This document shows positions 1-6,956 of a stretch of DNA of 9,082 nucleotides, one piece after another. The notes beneath the pieces were generated by a model that saw nothing but the letters and a program-made list of their open reading frames with translations, was not told the origin of the DNA and ran no database searches. Each line of letters opens with the position of its first letter. Positions within the stretch are counted from its first letter, which is position 1. The translations under genes were made by a program, and so were the position numbers. This stretch comes from Chloroflexaceae bacterium (lineage in GTDB: Bacteria; Chloroflexota; Chloroflexia; Chloroflexales; Chloroflexaceae): positions 1 through 9,082 of the forward strand of contig JAOACN010000143.1 in the NCBI GenBank assembly GCA_026417815.1, read 5' to 3'.

Positions 1-178
1 TGTTCTCTACCGGCGGGCGCATGGCCCGCTGGTCGCTGAAGAAGGCGCTGGTCTGGTTGGGCTGGTAGCGGGGCTGGTCGTACATATCAACGTGGCAGGC
101 GACCAGCAGCAGGCACAGGGGCAACCAGGCCATCCGCACCACCCGTGAGCCGATCCGTATGCGAGAAGGTTGTGCCAT
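1..178 (-). CDS. actE: ActE-like cytochrome c lipoprotein of alternative complex III (partial, 3' end outside window)
   Basis: Only the first 59 codons are visible; the frame is open to the window edge. The start is the ATG at 176-178, 15 nt after the actB stop, behind a weak GGAAAG-like ribosome site. The N-terminus has basic residues, then a hydrophobic stretch (about residues 17-27) ending in a lipobox L25-V26-A27-C28, so the mature protein should be a lipoprotein anchored on the outer face of the membrane. The following DMYDQPRYQPN segment and the Ser-Ala-Phe-Phe and Arg-Pro-Pro-Val pattern match the start of ActE, the monohaem cytochrome c subunit that takes electrons from ACIII to a soluble acceptor. 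The haem-binding CXXCH would lie beyond the window and is not seen. Co-transcription with actB is inferred from the gap. The family call rests on the N-terminal pattern and the position after actB. Confidence 0.8.
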   Translation of the reverse strand, partial: MAQPSRIRIGSRVVRMAWLPLCLLLVACHVDMYDQPRYQPNQTSAFFSDQRAMRPPVEN

Positions 179-193
179 GGCTGCGCTTTCCAG

Positions 194-3100
194 TTACTCT
201 TCACCATGTTCGGGCGCCAGGGCCGGGTTGGGGTTCCATACCCGCGCCAGGTAACTCGTGCGCGGCAAGGTGTTGAGCAGGCCGAGCACCGTGTAGTTGT
301 GCGGCTGCGCCTTATACTTGGTGACCTTGCTCTCGGGGTTGTTGATGTCGCCGAAGATGATTGCCTGGGTCGGGCAGGCCTGCTGGCAGGCGGTGACCAC
401 CTCGCCGTCCTCGATCGGGCGGTTCCCCTGCACCTTGGCCTTTGTCCGAACGTCAACGATCCGCTGGATGCAGTAACTGCACTTCTCCATCACGCCCCGG
501 TTACGCACCGTCACCTCGGGATTGCGCATCAGCTTGAGGCTCGGCGTCTCCAGATCCTGGTACTGGAAGAAGTTGAAGCGGCGCACCTTGTAGGGGCAGT
601 TGTTGGAGCAGTACTTGGTGCCCACGCAGCGATTGTAGACCATGTTGTTGAGCCCCTCGGCATCGTGGACGGTCGCGGCCACGGGGCAGACCAGTTCGCA
701 CGGGGCCTGCTCGCAGTGCTGGCAGGTCATAGGCATCATGTAGGTCTCGGGGTTGTCGAAGTTGGACCCGGCGAAGTAGCGGTCAATGCGGATCCAGTGC
801 ATCTCGCGGCCACGGGCGACTTCGCTCTTGCCCACGATGGGGATGTTGTTTTCGGCCTGACAGGCCACCACGCAGGCATTGCAGCCGATGCAGGCGGTCA
901 GGTCAATGGTCATGCCCCACTGGTTGCCCACCGAGTAGTCAAAGCCGGGCAGGTTCCCGGGCAGCAGGCTGACGTAACCCTCGGTGCCCGGGCCGGGGGT
1001 ATCCTTGCCGTACTCCTCCAGGTAGACCTCGCGGGAGATGTGCTTGGGATCGGCCTTGAAACGTTCAAACTCGCCAGCGCGCACAATATCGCGCCCCTGG
1101 AGCGTCCAGTGGTCCTGGGTGCTGACCAGGGGGTAGGTCCCGCCGGGCACGCTCACCTCCACCTGGCCGCTGAACCAGGGCGCCTCGCTGGTGCGCAGAG
1201 CGTAGGTGTTGAAGCCGGTGTTGGCCGCCACGCGACCGGCCTCTTCGCCGCGGCCATAGCCCAGGGTGACGGTGATGGTGTTCTCGGCGTGCCCCGGCAC
1301 GATCCAGATGGGCATGGTGAGGGCGCGGCCCTGGTGGCGCAGTTCGATCAGCGTGCCATTGGCGCGGCTCAACCGCTCCAGGGCCCACTGGCTGGCCGCG
1401 TTGTCGGGCGAGGCCAGGTCCTCGAGGGTGAAGGGCAGGTTCAGCAGCCGGATGGCCGTGCCAGGGCTGACCAGGGCCGCGTTGTCCCAGGTGAGCTTGG
1501 TCATAGGGCGCGGCAGTTCCTGGAGCCAGCCGTTGTTGGCGTAGCGGCCATCCCAGATCGCCGGGTCGGGGCGGAAGATCAGTTCCAGGCCTTCGCTGGC
1601 GGGTGGCAGGTTGTAGGTGACATCGGCGCGCGGGGTGACGGTTCGGGCGGGCAGGGCGGTACCGGGCACGACGCCGTTGTTGAGGCTGCCACGGAAGAAA
1701 TTGTCGAACTCTGTCCCCTCGAAGCCGCTCTGCTGCTGCCAGTAGGCGCGCACAAGGTCGTAGGGGGTCTGGCCGCTCTGGCCAAGCATCACCGCCAGCA
1801 GTTCGTGGGCGGTGCGCCCGCCGTAGAGGGGCAGGATCAGCGGCTGGATAATCGTCGCCGTGCCGTCGTAGGCGCGAATGTCGCTCCAACTCTCCAGGGT
1901 GTGGCAGAGGGGGATGAACCAGTCGGCCAGGGCGGCGGTTTCGTCGTTGTAGAAGTTGAGCGCGGCCTTGAATTTCGCCTTACTCATCGCATCGGCGAAG
2001 TTCAGGTCCGCCGGGGCGGTAAAGGCGGGGTTGGAGTCGATGATCACCAGCACTTCGACCGCGCCGGCATTGAGGTCGTTCACCAGGTCGCGGAGGGCGG
2101 CGACCTGGTCGCCGGGGCGGGCCGCCACCGCGTCGGTATGTTCCACGGTGACGCCCACGGCGCCGAGGGCCGCGTTGATGGCGTGGGCCAGGGCATGCAC
2201 CACCGGCGGCTGCCATTCGCCAACCACCACCACCCCTTCGGAACCGGCCGCCCGGAGGTCGGCGATCAGGGCGTCGAGGAACGGGCGCGCCTCCTCGGGC
2301 AGGCTGGCGCGGGGAGCGTTGGGCACGCCCAGACCCGCGGCGATGTAGGCCGCCGCCGCGCCAACCTCGCTGGCCTTGAGCCGCAGGCGGTGGTCGGCCA
2401 CCACACCGGTGTTCGAGAACACCGGCTCAATGGCGTAGAGCCGGCTAATCTCGGTCGTATCCTTGAGCACGCGCCGGCGGCTGATCCAGTCGCGGGCGTA
2501 GCGCGCCCGCGCCGCCGGGTCCTGCAACACGTCGCTGTCGAGGGAAACGATCACCCGCGCGCGGTCGAGGCGGTAGCGCGTCTCCACCACCTCGCCGAAG
2601 GCCAGCCGCGCGCCCTCGTAGGTGTTCGAGCGACCCACGGGGTCGTACTGCACCCACTTCGCGCCGGGGAAGGTGGCGAGCAACTCCTCGAACTGGGCCG
2701 CCAGGGTTGGCGAGGTGATTGTGGGGGTCAACACGCGCAGACCCTGGCCCTGCAGGCCCCGCTGCAACTGCATCACCTGGCCGAAGGCGAGGAGGAACTG
2801 TTCCCAGGTGCTGATCCGCCCAGTGTTCAGGACCGTCTCGGGCCGGTCGGGATCGTAGAGCTGGAGGATCTCGGCCTGGGCGAACAGGTCGGTAGCGCCC
2901 AGACTGGCGGGATGGTTGGGATTGCCCTCGATCTTGATCGGGCGCCCGTCGTAATTCTTGACCGCCACGCCGAGGCCAAAGCCCTCGAAGCTGGTGGCCG
3001 TGGCGTAGTAGAGGGGAATGCCCGGCTCCTGATTGTGCGGCGCGCGGGCGAACGGGGCCACCAGTTCCTGGGGTTGCTTGATGGCGAAGGTGCACCCGGA

Positions 3101-3337
3101 GAGGCCGGCCAGGGCCAGCGAGGCGCCCATCAGCTTGAGAAAGGTGCGCCGGGTTACGGGATCGGCTGACAGTTCGGCGGCCCCGGCGGGAAACTCGCGG
3201 CGCAGCAACTCCTGAAACGCCGGTGTATCCGCCAGTTCGTCGAGCGAGCGCCAGAACTGCTTGCCGCGGGCGGCTTGCAAGCGAGCGCGGACGGCGCGAA
3301 GCTCTTGCTCGGTCGCGTGAAGGGTGATGTCACTCAT
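194..3337 (-). CDS. actB: Alternative complex III subunit ActB (MopB-like/iron-sulfur fusion)
   Basis: This is the large Fe-S subunit of the quinol-oxidising alternative complex III, 1047 aa, the usual size for the fused form. Residues 1-60 match the extension seen before Tat signals in MoCo/4Fe-4S proteins (FWRSLDELADTPAF at 28-41). A twin-arginine motif TRRTFLK lies at 62-68, then a hydrophobic stretch ending in a lipobox L79-S80-G81-C82, so Tat export plus lipid anchoring is likely. Residues of about 90-770 form the molybdopterin-oxidoreductase-like part; in characterised ActB this domain holds no molybdenum cofactor. The C-terminal ferredoxin part has four motifs: C816/819/822/826, C872/875/880/884, C904/T907/C910/C914 and C953/956/984/988. 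Thr907 in place of Cys fits the known arrangement of three [4Fe-4S] and one [3Fe-4S]. The start is ATG at 3337; no clear ribosome site precedes it, but the N-terminus fits the family. It is the first gene of its operon here, with no actA upstream. Confidence 0.95.
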   Translation of the reverse strand: MSDITLHATEQELRAVRARLQAARGKQFWRSLDELADTPAFQELLRREFPAGAAELSADPVTRRTFLKLMGASLALAGLSGCTFAIKQPQELVAPFARAPHNQEPGIPLYYATATSFEGFGLGVAVKNYDGRPIKIEGNPNHPASLGATDLFAQAEILQLYDPDRPETVLNTGRISTWEQFLLAFGQVMQLQRGLQGQGLRVLTPTITSPTLAAQFEELLATFPGAKWVQYDPVGRSNTYEGARLAFGEVVETRYRLDRARVIVSLDSDVLQDPAARARYARDWISRRRVLKDTTEISRLYAIEPVFSNTGVVADHRLRLKASEVGAAAAYIAAGLGVPNAPRASLPEEARPFLDALIADLRAAGSEGVVVVGEWQPPVVHALAHAINAALGAVGVTVEHTDAVAARPGDQVAALRDLVNDLNAGAVEVLVIIDSNPAFTAPADLNFADAMSKAKFKAALNFYNDETAALADWFIPLCHTLESWSDIRAYDGTATIIQPLILPLYGGRTAHELLAVMLGQSGQTPYDLVRAYWQQQSGFEGTEFDNFFRGSLNNGVVPGTALPARTVTPRADVTYNLPPASEGLELIFRPDPAIWDGRYANNGWLQELPRPMTKLTWDNAALVSPGTAIRLLNLPFTLEDLASPDNAASQWALERLSRANGTLIELRHQGRALTMPIWIVPGHAENTITVTLGYGRGEEAGRVAANTGFNTYALRTSEAPWFSGQVEVSVPGGTYPLVSTQDHWTLQGRDIVRAGEFERFKADPKHISREVYLEEYGKDTPGPGTEGYVSLLPGNLPGFDYSVGNQWGMTIDLTACIGCNACVVACQAENNIPIVGKSEVARGREMHWIRIDRYFAGSNFDNPETYMMPMTCQHCEQAPCELVCPVAATVHDAEGLNNMVYNRCVGTKYCSNNCPYKVRRFNFFQYQDLETPSLKLMRNPEVTVRNRGVMEKCSYCIQRIVDVRTKAKVQGNRPIEDGEVVTACQQACPTQAIIFGDINNPESKVTKYKAQPHNYTVLGLLNTLPRTSYLARVWNPNPALAPEHGEE

Positions 3338-3401
3338 CGGCAGCAGCCAGACTAGACAAGGTGACGGCAGGCGTCGGCGCGGTAGTTTGTGATTTCTGGA
3401 A

Positions 3402-3413
3402 CGAGTTTACTCG
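3402..3413. promoter_or_regulatory. Inverted repeat at the predicted actB transcription start (possible operator)
   Basis: CGAGT-TT-ACTCG is a perfect 5-bp inverted repeat with a 2-nt gap. It lies just downstream of the actB -10 box and covers the expected start point near 3412. A repressor bound here would block initiation. It may instead be a chance palindrome; the regulator, if any, cannot be named. Confidence 0.3.
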
Positions 3414-3418
3414 CCCGA

Positions 3419-3427
3419 ATTATACCA
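3419..3427 (-). promoter_or_regulatory. Predicted extended -10 promoter of the actB operon
   Basis: On the minus strand this reads TGGTATAAT: a consensus TATAAT hexamer (3419-3424) preceded by the TGn extension of extended -10 promoters. There is no good -35 box at normal spacing; the nearest candidate is a 4/6 match (CTGTCA) at 19 nt. Transcription would start near 3412, giving a leader of about 75 nt before the actB ATG at 3337. The call rests on motif match and position only. Confidence 0.55.
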
Positions 3428-3622
3428 GCCCCGTGACCTCTGGTGACAGCGGAAAAGATACCCGTTGAGCCTGATTGATCTACCTGCGAGGAATAGAAGT
3501 GCAACAGCAGCGTGGCCGGGCAGAGGCGGAACAGGAGAAGCGCGCAGTTGCGTCGGGATGCTTTCTTTTGCAAGGCGATTGTAACATGCCAGCACAGGAT
3601 GGCGCAAGTCGGGGCCGGGTAG

Positions 3623-3732
3623 TAACTGTTCACCCTTCTCCCGGGAGCGAGGGCATCTCGCCCTCGAATCCTGACGAGGGCGGGACGCCCTCGCTCCCAG
3701 GTCTGCGGGGTTACCCCGACTCTGAACACGTA
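3623..3732. repeat. 110-nt palindromic element, copy 1
   Basis: This aligns without gaps to 8434-8543 with about 9 differences in 110 nt. The core is a long imperfect hairpin: arms of 26 nt (from 3640 and ending at 3699) pair at 23 of 26 positions around the loop AATCCTGA. Each arm also contains a small perfect hairpin of its own (CGAGGGC and GCCCTCG around 5 nt), so it can fold as one long stem or as two short ones. The outer ends are roughly complementary (TGTTCA on the left, TGAACACGTA on the right). Unlike copy 2, this copy shows no flanking direct repeat, and its left end has diverged. No protein is encoded; short frames through it are artefacts of low stop-codon density. Confidence 0.85.
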
Positions 3733-3898
3733 CCGCCGACCCTTAATTTGACCTGCTTTCAGAATCCCGGCATGATGAAAGGGATTGCCCGGGCGCGAGA
3801 GTTGGGGAGAGCGCAGCCCTCCCAGAAAACTCCATGGCGTTCCTGGCGTTGTGCGGCGAAGCCGCACCGGTCCTGAGGTGAACATAGTCGGGTGGGCG

Positions 3899-3926
3899 GC
3901 AGCGCGCTGCGGCCGCAGCGCGCTGC
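3899..3926. repeat. Perfect 28-nt palindrome
   Basis: The sequence equals its own reverse complement over all 28 positions, centred on GCGGCCGC between 3912 and 3913. It also contains two head-to-tail copies of AGCGCGCTGCGGCC. It ends 79 nt before the SDR start codon. It could be a dispersed GC-rich repeat or a binding site for a dimeric regulator. With no central spacer it would form a cruciform in DNA but would be a poor RNA hairpin. Confidence 0.75.
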
Positions 3927-3991
3927 GGCCGTACGGGGGCCGGTTTGCATCGCGGCGGTGTGCGCCCCGCGAATGTGGGCCTAACAAGAAC

Positions 3992-3997
3992 AAGGAG
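3992..3997 (+). promoter_or_regulatory. Ribosome binding site that fixes the GTG start of the SDR gene
   Basis: AAGGAG, a strong Shine-Dalgarno match, lies 8 nt before the GTG at 4006. The first ATG in this frame is at about codon 105, past the nucleotide-binding motif, so GTG must be the real start. Confidence 0.85.
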
Positions 3998-4005
3998 TTC
4001 AATAC

Positions 4006-4959
4006 GTGGCACAGCACTGGACGATTGACGCAATCCCTGACCAGAGCGGCCGGCTGGTGGTAATCACCGGCGCCAACAGCGGCATCGGCTTTGAGGCGGC
4101 GAAGGCCCTGGCGGGCAAGGGGGCCCACGTGATCCTGGCCGTGCGCAGCCCGACGAAGGGTCAGGCTGCCATAGAGCGGATCCGCGCCGCCCATCCGCGG
4201 GCGCAGGTGGAACTGGAAATCCTTGACCTGACCGACCTGGCCAGCGTGCGGGCCTTCGCGGAGCGCTTCGAGGCGCGCTATGGCGCCCTGCCGTTGCTGA
4301 TCAACAACGCCGGGGTCATGGCGACGCCTTACCGCCGCACCGCCGATGGGTTCGAGTTGCAATTCGGCACGAACCATCTGGGGCACTTCGCCCTGACCGG
4401 CTTGCTGCTGCCGGCCATCCTGGCCGCGCCAGGAGCGCGCGTGGTGACGGTGAGCAGTATGGCCCACAGCTTCGGGAGGATCGACTTCGACAATCTGGAT
4501 GGCTCGAAGGGCTACCAGCGCTGGGCGGCTTACGGCCAGAGCAAGCTGGCCAATCTGCTCTTTGCCTACGAGTTGCAGCGGCGCTTCGCGGCCACGGGGG
4601 CCAGGGCGATCAGCCTGGCCTGCCATCCCGGTTACGCTGACACCGAGTTGCAGAAGGTCGGCCCCCGAATGGACGGCTTCGCGCTTGGCGAAGCGGTGTT
4701 AGGGATGGTGAATCGCGTCTTCGCCCAGAGCGCCGCGATGGGCGCCCTGCCGACGCTCTACGCCGCCACGGCCCCCGAGGCCCACGGCGGCGACTTCATC
4801 GGCCCCGATGGCTTCGGCGGCGCGCGGGGCTATCCCGTGCCGCAGCGTTCCAACGCTCGCTCCTATGATCCGGAGCTGGCCCGCCGGCTGTGGGAAGTCT
4901 CCGAGCGCCTTACCGGCGTGCGCTACGCCTTCCCCGCCGAGGTCTACGCGGCGGATTAG
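4006..4959 (+). CDS. Short-chain dehydrogenase/reductase (SDR), retinol dehydrogenase-like
   Basis: A complete 317-aa NAD(P)H-dependent oxidoreductase of the classical SDR fold. Visible motifs in order: the dinucleotide-binding TGANSGIG at 21-28; AVRS at 45-48, where Arg47 after the second strand suggests NADP(H) preference; D74 in DLTD for the adenine ring; NNAG at 100-103; N123 in NHLGHF; Ser150/151; and the catalytic Y176-x3-K180, followed by PGY at 208-210. The catalytic tetrad Asn-Ser-Tyr-Lys is therefore intact. Overall it resembles the retinol dehydrogenase/protochlorophyllide reductase-like/WWOX group, a large set whose bacterial members mostly have unknown substrates, so no substrate is proposed. 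There is no signal peptide or membrane segment, so it should be cytoplasmic. It stands alone, divergent from actB and convergent with citrate synthase. Translation starts at GTG behind AAGGAG. Confidence 0.92.
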   Translation: MAQHWTIDAIPDQSGRLVVITGANSGIGFEAAKALAGKGAHVILAVRSPTKGQAAIERIRAAHPRAQVELEILDLTDLASVRAFAERFEARYGALPLLINNAGVMATPYRRTADGFELQFGTNHLGHFALTGLLLPAILAAPGARVVTVSSMAHSFGRIDFDNLDGSKGYQRWAAYGQSKLANLLFAYELQRRFAATGARAISLACHPGYADTELQKVGPRMDGFALGEAVLGMVNRVFAQSAAMGALPTLYAATAPEAHGGDFIGPDGFGGARGYPVPQRSNARSYDPELARRLWEVSERLTGVRYAFPAEVYAAD

Positions 4960-5152
4960 AGCACTGACCGGAACGCTTGATCCACTGAGGACATTGAGCC
5001 GTGTGGCTCGCGGCGCTCAGGCCGCCTCGTTGCGAATCAACCTTTTCGAGGAAAGCTATAGTAGTAGTCTGTAAAGTAGTTTTTCGCTATTCCGCCCGCC
5101 CGGTCATGCTGAGCGCAGCAGCCGAAGCCCTGAGCCCTTCGCGTCGCCAAAC
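4960..5152. other. Convergent intergenic stretch without a gene
   Basis: It contains a small hairpin just past the SDR stop (GAGCC-GTGT-GGCTC, 4996-5009), an AT-richer patch with a T5 run near 5080-5085, and a patch (CATGCTGAGCGCAG, 5105-5118) that looks like a dispersed intergenic repeat. No coding signal is seen. Confidence 0.5.
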
Positions 5153-5185
5153 GGGCCAGGGAGGGACTTCATCCCTCCCTGGCCC
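5153..5185. terminator. Strong hairpin between convergent genes (putative bidirectional terminator)
   Basis: A perfect 14-bp stem (5153-5166 with 5172-5185) around the loop CTTCA. It lies 24 nt beyond the citrate synthase stop and 193 nt beyond the SDR stop. Such a stem between convergent genes suggests shared termination. Neither side has a real U-tract (CTTTC on plus, a short GTTT on minus), so it does not meet the classical intrinsic model and might act mainly as a 3' RNA stabiliser. Confidence 0.6.
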
Positions 5186-5209
5186 CTTTCGCCTGTCCCG
5201 AAGAACTGA

Positions 5210-6496
<1,287 letters not shown>

Positions 6497-6505
6497 AATG
6501 AACTG

Positions 6506-6510
6506 CTCCT
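6506..6510 (-). promoter_or_regulatory. Ribosome binding site that fixes the citrate synthase start
   Basis: On the minus strand AGGAG precedes the ATG at 6496 by 9 nt. This selects that codon over the in-frame ATG at 6550, whose extra 18 codons lie inside the predicted leader. Confidence 0.8.
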
Positions 6511-6619
6511 GGTATCTATCTTCGAGCGCACTCGCCCAGGGGTCAGGCATCGTCGCCTGTGGATCGGTTCAGGTCGGGGGGAGGAGAGCGGCGTTCCCAG
6601 GCAAGGATGTCTTCTAGGT

Positions 6620-6649
6620 ATTATATCGCACCCAATTACAACGGAACAA
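6620..6649 (-). promoter_or_regulatory. Predicted citrate synthase promoter
   Basis: The minus strand has a perfect TATAAT -10 (6620-6625) and, 18 nt upstream, TTGTTC (6644-6649), a 3/6 match to the -35 consensus. Transcription would start near 6613, leaving a leader of about 117 nt before the ATG at 6496. The -10 box is convincing, the -35 weak. Confidence 0.55.
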
Positions 6650-6695
6650 TCTATCGCGACTTGTTGAGACAGCCGGCGAGCTCAGCCGAACGGCA

Positions 6696-6796
6696 GGCTT
6701 CGCATCGGTGGCCCGCGGCTTATGAAGGTTAAGAATATAAACCGGTATTCGCCTGGTAGCCCGGCGGCTGAAGCCGCGGGTTATCGATGCGAAGCC
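6696..6796. repeat. Inverted repeat pair upstream of citrate synthase
   Basis: Arms 6696-6720 and 6772-6796 are reverse complements at 22 of 25 positions and enclose 51 nt that include a relatively AT-rich patch. The right arm is part of the 52-nt repeat at 6759-6810, so the left arm is a partial inverted copy of the same family. Just beyond the left arm, 6680-6698 matches the reverse complement of 8166-8184 at 18 of 19 positions, another module shared with the distal repeat block. Confidence 0.7.
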
Positions 6797-6810
6797 CGCC
6801 TGTGCGGGCT
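6759..6810. repeat. 52-nt double-hairpin repeat, copy 1
   Basis: Identical to 8062-8113 at 48 of 52 positions, same orientation. It contains two small stem-loops: GCGGCT-GA-AGCCGC and AGCCCGC-CTGT-GCGGGCT. The layout is typical of REP-like intergenic repeats. Confidence 0.8.
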
Positions 6811-6861
6811 ATAGCTTTGCCGCTGGCGGGGGTTGCGGGGGCCGCAGGCCCCGAAGATCTT

Positions 6862-6906
6862 CCCCCCCTGGTGCGGCGCGGCTTCGCCGCGCCGCACCAG
6901 GGGGGG
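6862..6906. repeat. Perfect 21-bp hairpin downstream of the quinone oxidoreductase gene
   Basis: Arms 6862-6882 and 6886-6906 pair at all 21 positions around the loop TTC, and begin and end in runs of seven C and seven G. A 9-bp direct repeat CGAAGATCT flanks the hairpin region (6852-6860 and 6917-6925). Smaller hairpins lie on each side: 6838-6852 (GGGGCC-GCA-GGCCCC) and 6907-6931 (TCTGGGAG and CTCCCAGA). The stem is 50 nt past the stop of the minus-strand gene and may terminate or stabilise that transcript, but no U-tract follows it. It may equally be a dispersed palindromic element. Confidence 0.75.
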
Positions 6907-6956
6907 TCTGGGAGGGCGAAGATCTCCCAGAAACCCCCGTGGGGCGTTATCGGGCG

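Larger units (their letters stand above)
3338..4005. other. Gene-free region between actB and the divergent SDR gene
   Basis: About 670 nt between divergent genes. It holds the actB promoter and possible operator near 3400-3427, the 110-nt element at 3623-3732, a repeat-like patch at about 3805-3870 and a perfect palindrome at 3899-3926. The 3805-3870 patch includes CTCCCAGAAAACTCC and a small hairpin at 3851-3867 (7-bp arms, GAA loop). It resembles the patch at 6909-6940, which carries CTCCCAGAAACCCCC. Open frames here have repeat-derived or low-complexity translations and I do not call a gene. No clear -10/-35 pair was found for the SDR. Confidence 0.7.

Noticed and set aside
170..3169. A 999-codon open frame on the plus strand antisense to almost the whole of actB.
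   Set aside because: GC-rich coding sequence often leaves an antisense frame free of stops. Its translation is low-complexity (rich in Gly, Val, His, Ala, Gln) with no family motif, whereas the minus strand encodes a clear ActB with intact cluster ligands.
3579..3584. TACAAT on the minus strand, considered as a second, distal actB -10 box.
   Set aside because: It has no -35 or TGn extension and lies far upstream of a much better box at 3419-3427.
3623..3732. The two hairpin elements considered as a CRISPR array or its remnant.
   Set aside because: There are only two copies, 4.8 kb apart, with no regular spacers and no cas genes.
3352..4626. A 424-codon minus-strand frame running from the SDR gene through the intergenic region.
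   Set aside because: It is antisense to the SDR and then reads through the palindromic element and promoter region; composition is Arg/Ala/Pro-rich with no recognisable domain.
4996..5085. GAGCC-GTGT-GGCTC hairpin followed downstream by a T5 run, considered as the SDR terminator.
   Set aside because: The stem is only 5 bp and the T-run is more than 70 nt away, so they do not form an intrinsic terminator.
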